NCBI RefSeq assembly: GCF_001682865.1
Contig: NZ_MAQX01000022.1
Location: 186,001-250,000 of the forward strand
Length of the DNA: 64,000 bases
Direction: 5' to 3'
Source: Bacillus sp. FJAT-26390
GTDB taxonomy: Bacteria > Bacillota > Bacilli > Paenibacillales > Paenibacillaceae
Shown: positions 27,209 through 34,839 of the stretch, one piece after another
Layout of the letters: every line of letters starts with the position of its first letter
Numbering within the stretch: position 1 is the first letter of the stretch
The notes under the pieces: model-generated
Seen by the model: the letters and a program-made list of their open reading frames with translations, nothing else
Database searches by the model: none
What the model was told of the DNA's origin: nothing
Made by a program: the position numbers and the translations under genes

Positions 27209-28204
27209 ATGTTGTTAAGCAATCGAATTCGAAATTTTAAATTAGGGGTATCGCTTTCCCTTATCGCGCTGATGATTTTGGTGTTGGCTGCATGCGGCAA
27301 TGCCGAATCGGGCACAGAAAAAAATGCAGTAAACAACGCTGCAAATGCGGGAGAGGAAACCTCCGAAGCATCAACTGAGCCAGCAACGGAGCGGACGGTC
27401 AAAGATGCATACGGAGACGTGAAAGTTCCAGCTAATCCGGTGAAAATCGTCGTGCTTGATATCGGCGCGCTTGATAATTTGCTGGAGCTAGGGATTACGC
27501 CTGTCGGAGCGCCATCCATTCTAGCTGCCGGAGATCCTTATCCGGCTTACTTGAAGGGGACAGACGGAATTACGAACATCGGCTCGGTCAATGAGCCTAA
27601 TCTGGAAGCGATCGATGCACTACAGCCTGATCTGATTATCGGCAACAAAGATACGCATGATGCGATACACGATCAGCTGGCAAAAATTGCGCCTACCGTA
27701 TTCGTAGAAACGTTAGGCGTAACGTGGAAAGCCAACCTGCAGCTGCATGCTGAGGCAGTGAACAAGCTGGAAGAAGGCAAAAAGCTGCAGGAAGCCTACG
27801 ATGCTAAAATAATGGAGTTAAAATCTAAATTAGCTGATAAAGGCAAGACGGTATCGCTATTCCGTCCACGCGCCGACAAAATTCAAATTTATTTGAAGGA
27901 TACGTTCGCTGGAACCATCATGAGTGACGCTGGCATTGCTCGTCCCGAATCACAGAACATCGAAGGTTTCTCCAAGGACGTGACTGAAGAGCAAATGAGC
28001 AATCTGGATGGAGATGTGATCCTTTGGTTCAACAGAGAGCCGGATGCGTTTGCCAAGGTTGAAAAAAGCGCGCTATGGGCTTCCTTGAACGGGGTCAAAA
28101 ACAATAGCGTCCATGCGGTTGATTGGGAATATTGGATGAGCGGTCTTGGCATTCAAGCAGTGAATAAGGTCGTCGATGATCTGCAAACATTTCTTGTAAA
28201 ATAA
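27209..28204 (+). CDS. Iron-siderophore ABC transporter binding lipoprotein
   Basis: A 331-residue lipoprotein with signal peptide and lipobox LAACG (Cys29), a Glu/Thr/Ala-rich linker, then a FecB/BtuF-type binding protein of class III: ERTVKDAYGDVKVP..., ALDNLLELGITPVGAPS, LEAIDALQPDLIIGNKDTHD. It captures a ferric siderophore, most simply the product of this locus. A Fur-like site lies just upstream. The stop is followed by a hairpin that could lower expression of the two permease genes. Confidence 0.9.
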   Translation: MLLSNRIRNFKLGVSLSLIALMILVLAACGNAESGTEKNAVNNAANAGEETSEASTEPATERTVKDAYGDVKVPANPVKIVVLDIGALDNLLELGITPVGAPSILAAGDPYPAYLKGTDGITNIGSVNEPNLEAIDALQPDLIIGNKDTHDAIHDQLAKIAPTVFVETLGVTWKANLQLHAEAVNKLEEGKKLQEAYDAKIMELKSKLADKGKTVSLFRPRADKIQIYLKDTFAGTIMSDAGIARPESQNIEGFSKDVTEEQMSNLDGDVILWFNREPDAFAKVEKSALWASLNGVKNNSVHAVDWEYWMSGLGIQAVNKVVDDLQTFLVK

Positions 28205-28206
28205 TT

Positions 28207-28241
28207 AAAGATTGGGCCGTCCGAGTGGCGACCCAATCTTT
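28207..28241 (+). terminator. Attenuator hairpin between binding protein and permease genes
   Basis: AAAGATTGGG and CCCAATCTTT form a perfect 10-bp stem with a T-rich follow-on. Placed between the binding-protein stop and the first permease, it probably makes binding protein more abundant than permease. Confidence 0.75.
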
Positions 28242-28280
28242 CTTCGTTTATTTGACAATCATGTGCTGGAGGTATGGGAA

Positions 28281-29273
28281 GTGAAGCCCAGATTGATGGG
28301 AGTGGCTGTTCTTATTATTCTTGTTGGTGCTGCCTTAGTTGGAAGTATTATGTTTGGAATTGTACAAATTCCGTTACGCGCCGTGTCCAATGCTTTCTGG
28401 TCTTACGATGCTTCCCAAGAAGCGCAGCTGATCATCCGATCCGTTAGACTGCCAAGGGCACTGATCGCCGCGGCGGTAGGCGGATCGCTTGCGGTTGCCG
28501 GCTGCTTGATGCAGGCGCTTAGCCGAAACGCGCTGGCAGGCCCCGAACTATTCGGGGTGAACTACGGAGCTGCTTTAGCAGTAGTTATCGCTTCTATTGT
28601 ATTAAATTCCACCTCGCTTGCCGTTTTCTCTTGGTCGGCGTTACTCGGCGCTGCGGTTGCAGGCGCATCGGTATTTTTGCTTGGTTCGCTTGGCAGAGAT
28701 TCATTGACTTCGGTCAAGCTAGTCCTTGCCGGTGCTACGATTAACCTTTTGCTCACGTCCCTAACGCAAGGGATACTTATATTAAATGAACAATCTTTGG
28801 ATACGATGCGGTTTTGGCTAGCTGGTTCGCTTACAGGACGGGATCTGCAATTGTTTATGCAGGTGCTTCCTTATATGCTGGTTGGTTTGGTTTGTGCGTT
28901 TGGCCTAAGCAATCATATGAATGTGATCGGTCTTGGAGAGGAAATGGCGCAAGGACTTGGTCAACGCGTGTTTTTTATTAAAGCAATCTGTATCGTCGCT
29001 ATTGTGCTGCTTGCAGGAAGCGCGGTTGCCATCGCTGGTCCTATCGGATTCATCGGTCTAGCTATTCCGCATATTGCACGTTCCCTTGTAGGACTGAATT
29101 ACCGTTGGATTATCCCTTATTCCGCATTGCTCGGCGCTCTGCTTTTGCTGCTTGCGGATATTGGCGCGCGGTTTGTACTGCCTGAACAAGAAATTCCTGT
29201 AGGTGTCGTCACTGCTTTCTTCGGAGCGCCATTTTTAATTTATTTGGCTCAGAGAAAGGATGGGACGACATAA
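28281..29273 (+). CDS. FecCD-family ferric siderophore permease, subunit 1
   Basis: A 330-residue inner-membrane permease with about nine or ten helices. Family motifs are IIRSVRLPRALIAAAVGGSLAVAG near residues 50-75, the coupling loop GSLTGRDLQ and GPIGFIGLAIPHIARSLVG near the C-terminus. The start is GTG 28281, preceded by GGAGG with 8-base spacing; a longer open frame begins at 28212. The partner subunit overlaps at its end. No ATPase gene follows, so a shared FhuC-like ATPase elsewhere is likely. Confidence 0.9.
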   Translation: MKPRLMGVAVLIILVGAALVGSIMFGIVQIPLRAVSNAFWSYDASQEAQLIIRSVRLPRALIAAAVGGSLAVAGCLMQALSRNALAGPELFGVNYGAALAVVIASIVLNSTSLAVFSWSALLGAAVAGASVFLLGSLGRDSLTSVKLVLAGATINLLLTSLTQGILILNEQSLDTMRFWLAGSLTGRDLQLFMQVLPYMLVGLVCAFGLSNHMNVIGLGEEMAQGLGQRVFFIKAICIVAIVLLAGSAVAIAGPIGFIGLAIPHIARSLVGLNYRWIIPYSALLGALLLLLADIGARFVLPEQEIPVGVVTAFFGAPFLIYLAQRKDGTT

Positions 29274-30271
29274 CTTCTTCTATTATAAAGGGACGCTGGC
29301 TGTGGATCGTTATTTCGTTGTTTGTCATGAATGTAGTTGTGCTGCTTCTAAACATTACTATCGGTGAAAGAAATGTGCCTGTTATGGATGCCATCCAGAC
29401 AGCTATAGGCATGGGGAATGATGAATTTGCATTTACGATTCGCGAGGTGCGGCTGCCAAGGGTGCTAACCGGATTTCTGGCAGGCTGCGGCTTAGCCTTG
29501 TCAGGGACGATCCTGCAGGTCGTTACCCGTAATCCGCTGGCATCGCCTGGTGTCATTGGACTGAATGCAGGCGCCGCTGCCACTGTGGTAGCCGTGCTGG
29601 TGCTTGTCCCTTCCTTTCCAATGAGCCGTCTTCCTTTGGTTGCCTTTGGGGGTGCGCTTCTGGTCGCGTTAGCCATCTACAGGCTCTCTTGGAAAAAAGG
29701 AAGCTCAACCGAGCGCATGCTGTTGGTTGGCGTTGGCATATCTGCAATGGCAGGCGCGCTTATTACGTACTTGCTGACAGTGGGCAAAATTTTCCGCGTG
29801 TCCCAAGCCTTTGTATGGATGGCCGGCAGCTTATATGGCCGGACGTGGGAGCATTTTTGGCCGCTGCTTCCATGGATCGTTATTTTATTTGTGCTGCTTA
29901 TGTTATATACACGTTCATTGGATTTACTGCTGCTCAGTGACAGCTCGGCAATTGGCATGGGGATACGGCTCGAACGAGTCCGATTTTTACTCATCTTATT
30001 TAGTGTAGGCTTGGCAGGCTCAGCCGTCTCGATGGCCGGAACGATTGCTTTTGTCGGGCTGATGGCTCCGCATATGGCTTCACATCTGGTAGGCACGCGG
30101 AGTATGAAAAGGCTGCCGGTTGCCGCACTACTCGGAGGGCTCATCGTGATGCTGGCAGATTTGCTGGGGAGAGTGCTCTTTTCGCCATTTGAGATCCCTG
30201 TGGGGTTAATTACTGCATTGATAGGCGCGCCATATATGATTACTTTGCTGATTCGCCGTAGAGCATTATAA
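29270..30271 (+). CDS. FecCD-family ferric siderophore permease, subunit 2
   Basis: A permease of about 333 residues, homologous to subunit 1 (IREVRLPRVLTGFLAGCGLALSG, GTIAFVGLMAPHMASHLVG). The first ordinary start codon in frame is TTG 29318, but that cuts into the first membrane helix (WLWIVISLFVMN). The frame is open upstream and an ATA at 29270 overlaps the previous TAA as ATAA, mimicking the usual ATGA coupling, with AAAGGATGG upstream. I favour this non-canonical start, with low certainty; the gene itself is certain. Confidence 0.82.
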   Translation: MTSSIIKGRWLWIVISLFVMNVVVLLLNITIGERNVPVMDAIQTAIGMGNDEFAFTIREVRLPRVLTGFLAGCGLALSGTILQVVTRNPLASPGVIGLNAGAAATVVAVLVLVPSFPMSRLPLVAFGGALLVALAIYRLSWKKGSSTERMLLVGVGISAMAGALITYLLTVGKIFRVSQAFVWMAGSLYGRTWEHFWPLLPWIVILFVLLMLYTRSLDLLLLSDSSAIGMGIRLERVRFLLILFSVGLAGSAVSMAGTIAFVGLMAPHMASHLVGTRSMKRLPVAALLGGLIVMLADLLGRVLFSPFEIPVGLITALIGAPYMITLLIRRRAL

Positions 30272-30319
30272 TAAATGGAAAAGGTTAAGGCTCTACGAAA
30301 GGCAGGTTATTTTTGCTAA

Positions 30320-31933
30320 ATGATGCCTCATTCCACGCATACCCATTCACTCTACCTATTCTCATCGGTGCGCAAGAGAAGTTTCGCGGGAAAGCCGGGC
30401 ATTCGCGCCTATCGGATTCCTGTCTATCTATTATGCTTTATTACAGAAGGGGAAGGCGTTGTTCTCATAGATGGCGCACTGTGCAGAATTCGTCCATTCG
30501 AGCTGTTTTTGCTGGTGCCAGGCATGGTTGTGGAGATATCGGAGCAAAGCGGCGGTTTTGCATACTACGGTGTGTTTTTCCAGCCGTTAACGCTAGTAAA
30601 AGGTAAAGGAAACATGATTTTGTCCAGCTCAATATCATTGTCGGGTTATCTTCTTCCCGGTAAAATACCTGTTCCTCAGCCTCAGCAGATTCTGCAGCGA
30701 ATTCTTCAAATGTACGAAAGCAGCAGGGAAGAGGGGAATAAGGACCGTTTATCGCTCCGGCTGCAGCTGGAACAATTTATCCAAGCGATAATCAAGAGTG
30801 CGCCGGAGCCAGCTGAGCAAAGCGATGAGCGCATTAACCGAAGCATTGCTTATATGGAGCAGCATTATACGGACAAAATAAATATCGGAAAGCTTGCAGA
30901 AACTGCGGGGATGCCGGCAGTCGCATATTCCCGTCTGTTTCTTAAAGTTACCGGTTGCCCTCCTGTGGAATATTTGGGCACGATTCGAATGAACAAAGCG
31001 AAGCAGCTTCTGAGCAAAAATCATAACCGTGTCAAGGAGGTTGCTGCCGCTGTCGGATTTCGCAGCGAGTTTTATTTCAGCCGAATGTTCCAGCGTATGG
31101 TGGGCGTGTCTCCTACTATCTATATGAAGCGGGAGACGCTAAGAGTAGCAGTAGCCTCTTCACTGGATTTCCAGCAATATTTGCAAGCTTTAGGGATTGA
31201 GCCAGTATGCGTGCTTGATCTCTTCCATTATCCCGGATTGGGGGAGAAGGAGTATGCGGAACGGTTCCGCAGCCAACGGGAACAGTTGAAGCGCTCTGCC
31301 CCCGACCTTATTATCGCCGACCATTATCAAATGGATTTCCGTGAGACTTTAAAAGAAATCGCATTTCCGGTTATGCTCGACTTATCGGTATGGGACTGGA
31401 AACGCAATTTTTTGAAAATTGCAGAGCTTCTTGGCCGCGAGAGTGAAGCGGCTCAAACGTTAACCCGTTTGGAGATGCGGACTGCGGAGGTCAAGCAGGC
31501 GCTGCAGCAAGCTTTGGGAGATCGCCGGGTGACGGTTATGCAGGTCAATCATCGGATGATTGGCATTCAAGGCACGGCAGGCCATCCGTTAAATGAATTG
31601 CTTTATAGTGATCTGGCATTGAAGCCAGGCGCTCCGGGAATCGGCGATATTTGGAGACAGGAAATGCTGCCAGAGTCTATGCCTATTTTAGAAACCGAGC
31701 ATTTGTTTATACATAAGCATCATGTGCTCGCAGGCAGCGAGAGGATGTACCAGCGAATGATACAGACAAGCACATGGAATCGTATACCGGCCGTACCGAA
31801 TGATAATGCCAAACTCATTCAAAATTGGTTCGTAATGAGCTGGACGCCTATTGGGCGGCAAACCATTATGGATGAGCTGATGGAGCTCTGTATCGATCAA
31901 GACAGCCGTCAAAAAAGGTTGAACATGGCTTAG
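30320..31933 (+). CDS. AraC-family regulator fused to a siderophore-binding domain (Btr-like)
   Basis: A 537-residue protein with three parts: an N-terminal cupin-like AraC domain (about 1-130), two helix-turn-helix units (about 165-265, INIGKLAETAGMPAVAYSRLFLKVTG and VKEVAAAVGFRSEFYFSRMF), and a C-terminal periplasmic-binding-protein-like domain (about 275-530). B. subtilis Btr has this plan and switches on siderophore uptake when loaded with ferric siderophore. Location right after the permeases suggests it senses the siderophore of this locus and activates the uptake genes. Confidence 0.88.
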   Translation: MMPHSTHTHSLYLFSSVRKRSFAGKPGIRAYRIPVYLLCFITEGEGVVLIDGALCRIRPFELFLLVPGMVVEISEQSGGFAYYGVFFQPLTLVKGKGNMILSSSISLSGYLLPGKIPVPQPQQILQRILQMYESSREEGNKDRLSLRLQLEQFIQAIIKSAPEPAEQSDERINRSIAYMEQHYTDKINIGKLAETAGMPAVAYSRLFLKVTGCPPVEYLGTIRMNKAKQLLSKNHNRVKEVAAAVGFRSEFYFSRMFQRMVGVSPTIYMKRETLRVAVASSLDFQQYLQALGIEPVCVLDLFHYPGLGEKEYAERFRSQREQLKRSAPDLIIADHYQMDFRETLKEIAFPVMLDLSVWDWKRNFLKIAELLGRESEAAQTLTRLEMRTAEVKQALQQALGDRRVTVMQVNHRMIGIQGTAGHPLNELLYSDLALKPGAPGIGDIWRQEMLPESMPILETEHLFIHKHHVLAGSERMYQRMIQTSTWNRIPAVPNDNAKLIQNWFVMSWTPIGRQTIMDELMELCIDQDSRQKRLNMA

Positions 31934-31952
31934 CCTAGTTCAGCCTTTTTTT
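31911..31952 (+). terminator. Terminator overlapping the Btr-like gene stop
   Basis: AAAAAAGGTTGAAC pairs with GTTCAGCCTTTTTT (one G-U pair), then a T-run. The left arm lies inside the last codons of the gene. Confidence 0.8.
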
Positions 31953-31983
31953 CGCATGTTCATCTAATTGTCAAATGCATTCC

Positions 31984-32013
31984 TTGACAGGAATATTCCG
32001 GCTAGTGTATGTT
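31984..32013 (+). promoter_or_regulatory. Promoter with palindrome upstream of the ArsR-family gene
   Basis: TTGACA (31984-31989), an 18-base spacer and TATGTT (32008-32013). The spacer begins with the 10-bp palindrome GGAATATTCC, a candidate site for autoregulation by the ArsR-type protein downstream. Confidence 0.5.
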
Positions 32014-32090
32014 CGAAGCAGGAAATGAACAAAATACGTATAGAGTCATGTAAGGTCATCGTTACTATAATCGCTTTTTTGGAGTAGGTT

Positions 32091-32435
32091 TTGAGTATGA
32101 ATGAAACGTTATTTAGCGCGCTTGCCGAACCAAACCGTCTGCATATTGTCGAGCTCTTGCGCAGCGGCCCGCTGACCGTGGGAGAAGTAGCTGAACAACT
32201 TGGCTTTAATCAGCCGCAAACGTCCAAGCATCTTAAGGTCCTTCATGAATCCGGACTAGTTGAAGTACAGCCTAGCGCAAACAGGCGTATATACAAGCTG
32301 CGGCATCAGCCGCTCATTGAGCTGGATGATTGGTTGGATTCTTTCCGCCGGCTATGGGAAGAGAGATACGATCGTCTTGAAGATTATTTGCTCGAGCTGC
32401 AGGAGAAGGATAAGGAACAGGGCAACAAGGAATAA
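32091..32435 (+). CDS. ArsR-family winged-helix repressor
   Basis: A 114-residue winged helix protein: LFSALAEPNRLHIVELLRSGPLTVGEVAEQLG, then the recognition helix FNQPQTSKHLKVLHESGLV and a beta wing (VEVQPSANRRIYKL). The C-terminal helix is rich in Trp, Arg and Glu. No cysteine pair typical of metal-sensing ArsR/SmtB members is present, so a metal ligand is unlikely. The start is TTG 32091 (GGAG, 6-base spacing) or ATG 32097. It stands alone, followed by a terminator. Target unknown. Confidence 0.85.
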   Translation: MSMNETLFSALAEPNRLHIVELLRSGPLTVGEVAEQLGFNQPQTSKHLKVLHESGLVEVQPSANRRIYKLRHQPLIELDDWLDSFRRLWEERYDRLEDYLLELQEKDKEQGNKE

Positions 32436-32476
32436 GAAAGCCGCATTCCCGCATTTTGCCTATAAAAAGGTTCGAG

Positions 32477-32505
32477 AAAAACACCGGTAATCGGTGTTTT
32501 TTCTT
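32477..32505 (+). terminator. Terminator after the ArsR-family gene
   Basis: AAAACACCG and CGGTGTTTT pair around GTAATC and lead into a T-rich run. Confidence 0.88.
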
Positions 32506-32546
32506 TTTTCAAAGCGCATTTTTTTGACAAAGAAAGCGGAATTGTA

Positions 32547-32575
32547 TTGACCTGTTCTTTTTAAAGAACTACAAT
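32547..32575 (+). promoter_or_regulatory. Sigma-A promoter of the SinR paralogue, operator in the spacer
   Basis: TTGACC (32547-32552), a 17-base spacer and TACAAT (32570-32575). The palindrome GTTCTTTTTAAAGAAC occupies 32554-32569, i.e. nearly the whole spacer. Confidence 0.8.
32554..32569. promoter_or_regulatory. SinR-box palindrome 1
   Basis: GTTCTTTTTAAAGAAC: 7-bp arms GTTCTTT and AAAGAAC around TT, each arm fitting the SinR half-site GTTCTYT. Position inside the promoter implies repression, probably autoregulation. Confidence 0.78.
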
Positions 32576-32662
32576 AGTTATATTGTCTGTTATAACGTCT
32601 TTTATTTTGGTTGCAGGTTGTTAGCTTATCGTTAGGATCTAAACTGGCCGAAGGAGAATCTT

Positions 32663-33073
32663 ATGATTGGGGAACGGATTAAAAGTCTACGGGAAAAAAA
32701 GGGCTATTCGATAACGAAGCTTGCCGACCTAGCAGGCGTATCCAAGTCCTATTTGAGCTACATTGAACGCAATATGCAGAACAACCCATCTCTTCAGGTA
32801 ATGGCAAAAATTGCAGCTCCTTTGGATTCTAACATTGAGTATTTGCTTGGAGAAGAGCATTTACCAAAAATTCATGACGATGAAGTATTGGACGAGGAAT
32901 GGCGATCCATTATTAAAAACGCTGTTGATGAGGGAATGAGCAAAGGCGATTTTCAAGCTTTAAAGGACCTGATCCGCTCGAACATGTGGAAGGAAAACAG
33001 GACGGAGGACAGCGTCTATTTGAGCGAGAAAAAGAAAACATCAAATATCATTATTCTTCATATCGATAACTGA
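32663..33073 (+). CDS. SinR paralogue, XRE-family repressor at the head of the EPS locus
   Basis: A 136-residue protein. The N-terminal XRE helix-turn-helix (MIGERIKSLREKKGYSITKLADLAGVSKSYLSYIER...NPSLQVMAKI) and the C-terminal SinI-like dimer region (LDEEWRSIIKNAVDEGMSKGDFQALKDLI) match SinR architecture. It has an extra basic/hydrophobic tail (about 25 residues) absent from SinR proper. Its promoter carries a SinR-type operator and the next gene starts the EPS operon, also under such an operator. It is the second SinR-type gene in the window; sinI/sinR are at 59.8-60.3 kb. Confidence 0.85.
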   Translation: MIGERIKSLREKKGYSITKLADLAGVSKSYLSYIERNMQNNPSLQVMAKIAAPLDSNIEYLLGEEHLPKIHDDEVLDEEWRSIIKNAVDEGMSKGDFQALKDLIRSNMWKENRTEDSVYLSEKKKTSNIIILHIDN

Positions 33074-33102
33074 AGCTGAGCGAAAAAAAAGAAAAACGTG
33101 TA

Positions 33103-33131
33103 TTGACATGTTCTATATAAAGAACTAATAT
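33103..33131 (+). promoter_or_regulatory. Sigma-A promoter of the EPS operon, operator in the spacer
   Basis: TTGACA (33103-33108), a 17-base spacer and TAATAT (33126-33131), near-consensus. The spacer holds GTTCTATATAAAGAAC. Confidence 0.85.
33110..33125. promoter_or_regulatory. SinR-box palindrome 2
   Basis: GTTCTATATAAAGAAC, one mismatch to the 16-bp palindrome, fully within the -35/-10 spacer of the EPS promoter. Confidence 0.78.
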
Positions 33132-33140
33132 TGTGTTATC

Positions 33141-33156
33141 GTTCTTTATAACAAAC
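33141..33156. promoter_or_regulatory. SinR-box 3 (half-site)
   Basis: GTTCTTTATAACAAAC: perfect left arm, poor right arm, just downstream of the expected transcription start of the EPS operon and 20 bases before the first start codon. Confidence 0.55.
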
Positions 33157-33175
33157 ATATTAAGCAGGTGTGCGA

Positions 33176-33925
33176 ATGGATGGGAAAAGGTTAGAGGATC
33201 TATCTGCGTCACGCAACGAGATAGACAGAGTAAAGGTCAAAGAAATTAATCTCAAAGCTTTATACTCCACGGTTAGAAAGCGGCTATGGATCGTTGTGCT
33301 CATTACGATGGCCGTTACAGTGCTAGCAGGCGTTTACAACTCTAGACCCGAAACGCCCATGTATGCCTCATCCGCAAGAATGATTATTGCTGCGTCCTCA
33401 GAAATGATGGGCACGGTGAAGGTGCTGTTTCGCGAGCCTATCGTCCTTAACAAGGTCATAGAGGAGCTGGAGCTTAATCGTTCTGTCTCGCAGCTAAGAA
33501 GCCAAATCAGAGTCGATAGCGTAGAAGGTTCGCTTGTTACGGTCGTATCGGTTGTGGACAGTGATCCGAAGCTTGCTGCTGAGATTGCCAACGTCGGCGT
33601 TGAAGCTTTCCGGCAAGTAGCGGCAGCTACGCTCGGTGTAACGAACATTCAGCTATTAACGAAAGCGGAAGAAAATCCTTTCTCGATTAACGTGAAGAGC
33701 AACACGATGGTGTTCGTTGGATTTATGGCAGGTCTTATTTTAAGTATAGGCTTAATCTTCTTGCTCGATTCGCTTGATGATTCTATGAAGTCGGAACGAG
33801 AGATTGAGGAGCTGCTCGGCTTAACGATGCTGGGTCAAGTAACCAAAATGAAACGAAAAGATTATGCCAGAAAATCAAAGAAACAAAAAAGCATTGTTGC
33901 GCGGGGTGAGACGATTGGTTCGTGA
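33176..33925 (+). CDS. epsA: Polysaccharide co-polymerase / kinase modulator, EpsA-like (Wzz family)
   Basis: A 249-residue inner-membrane protein with one membrane helix near residues 36-55 (LWIVVLITMAVTVLAGVY), an extracellular Wzz-type loop (AAEIANVGVEAFRQV...) and a second helix near 182-205, leading to a short basic cytoplasmic tail. It fits the EpsA/CapA modulator that activates a separate tyrosine kinase and controls chain length. ATG 33176 follows CAGGTG. It overlaps the kinase gene by 11 bases. Confidence 0.85.
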   Translation: MDGKRLEDLSASRNEIDRVKVKEINLKALYSTVRKRLWIVVLITMAVTVLAGVYNSRPETPMYASSARMIIAASSEMMGTVKVLFREPIVLNKVIEELELNRSVSQLRSQIRVDSVEGSLVTVVSVVDSDPKLAAEIANVGVEAFRQVAAATLGVTNIQLLTKAEENPFSINVKSNTMVFVGFMAGLILSIGLIFLLDSLDDSMKSEREIEELLGLTMLGQVTKMKRKDYARKSKKQKSIVARGETIGS

Positions 33926-34580
33926 ACGGCAAAAAGCGTCAAAGTCTTATGTAAATAGAAGCTTGCTTGCTTACATTAATCCTCACGGCTCTATTTCAGA
34001 GCAGTACCGAACCATTCGGAACAATATTCAGTATGCTTCAAACGGCAGCAAGGTTCATTCGCTGCTTGTCACCTCCCCCTCTGAGGGTGAAGGCAAATCG
34101 ACAACGACTGTCAATCTGGCGGTATGCATGGCGCAGCGAGGCGATCGTGTTCTCATCATCGACGCAAACTTCAGAAACCCGATTATTAACAAGATCTTTA
34201 GTGTGCAAACCTCGCCAGGGCTGTCGAACATCTTAGGCCAACAGCTCGAAATTCGCGAGGCTATCTACAATACGGAAGTCGAAGGCTTGGATATTTTGCC
34301 GAGCGGGCAGCGCCTTTATAATTCGACAGAGCTGCTGGATTCACAGCTTATGGTCGATGTGATGCAGTATGCATCCGAGCATTACGACATGGTGCTGCTG
34401 GATTGCCCGCCCGTACTCGGCGTACCGGATACGAATGCGCTTGTTAGCAAATGCGACGGCGTGCTCCTGCTACTGCAAACCGGCAAAACGCAGCAAGAGC
34501 ATGCCATTGAAGCAAAACGTGCCTTGCTGTTCGCCAAAGCGAATATTCTCGGCGTCATACTTAACAAAAAGAGCGTTTGA
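33915..34580 (+). CDS. epsB: Bacterial tyrosine kinase EpsB-like, lacking the usual tyrosine tail
   Basis: A 221-residue BY-kinase with Walker A (SPSEGEGKSTTT), Walker A' (LIIDANFR) and Walker B (VLLDCPP) motifs. It should be activated by the EpsA-like tail and control EPS synthesis. The probable start is TTG 33915 (GGTGAG, 5-base spacing); GTG 33906 and ATG 33864 are also open. Oddly the protein ends at ...GVILNKKSV, without the C-terminal tyrosine cluster that these kinases autophosphorylate. Confidence 0.85.
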   Translation: MVRERQKASKSYVNRSLLAYINPHGSISEQYRTIRNNIQYASNGSKVHSLLVTSPSEGEGKSTTTVNLAVCMAQRGDRVLIIDANFRNPIINKIFSVQTSPGLSNILGQQLEIREAIYNTEVEGLDILPSGQRLYNSTELLDSQLMVDVMQYASEHYDMVLLDCPPVLGVPDTNALVSKCDGVLLLLQTGKTQQEHAIEAKRALLFAKANILGVILNKKSV

Positions 34581-34618
34581 TGATCTCAATCGGATAGCGC
34601 TTTTTTTACGGGGCGACT

Positions 34619-34634
34619 GTTCTTTATAAAGCAC
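34619..34634. promoter_or_regulatory. SinR-box palindrome 4
   Basis: GTTCTTTATAAAGCAC, one mismatch in the right arm. It lies 39 bases after the epsB-like stop, beyond a short T-rich run, and before the structured leader. No good -35/-10 pair surrounds it. Confidence 0.6.
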
Positions 34635-34659
34635 AAAAGATGCTTTTAATAAGGGCAGT

Positions 34660-34785
34660 CACGTTCGGTAATGTCTCCTCACCGTTATCAATGGAGGCAC
34701 TCGGCCATGCTGTGGGTTACGAAAAACCTTAGACGCGAGTCGTCAAGAGTGTGGTGTGAGGCGGGGTTGAATGCCCTGGATTTTG
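34660..34785 (+). ncRNA. Candidate EAR (epsC) antitermination RNA leader
   Basis: The 350-base gap between the EpsB- and EpsC-like genes is where the EAR/epsC RNA lies in B. subtilis. Nested pairings are visible: CCTCAC (34677-34682) with GTGAGG (34756-34761); GCACTC (34697-34702) with GAGTGT (34747-34752); a GGTT/AACC hairpin; and GAC-GCGA-GTC with a GNRA loop. The conserved-looking GGGGTTGAATGCCCTGG block follows. EAR lets polymerase read through terminators in long EPS operons. Identity rests on position and foldability; I could not run the covariance model. Confidence 0.62.
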
Positions 34786-34789
34786 CATT

Positions 34790-34839
34790 AGAGTTTTTAA
34801 CTAAATGGTTTTGTTCAAAGCCTTTTAGTTAAACACTCT
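34790..34839 (+). promoter_or_regulatory. Long hairpin downstream of the EAR candidate
   Basis: AGAGTTTTTAACTAAA (34790-34805) pairs with TTTAGTTAAACACTCT (34824-34839), 15 of 16 positions. No T-run follows. AACACTC within its right arm can instead pair with GGGTGTT just downstream (34846-34852 region), so two exclusive folds are possible, suggesting a switch. Confidence 0.6.

Noticed and set aside
34581..34615. Intrinsic terminator right after the epsB-like gene
   Set aside because: There is a seven-T run, but the stem before it is weak and broken, so I did not list it.
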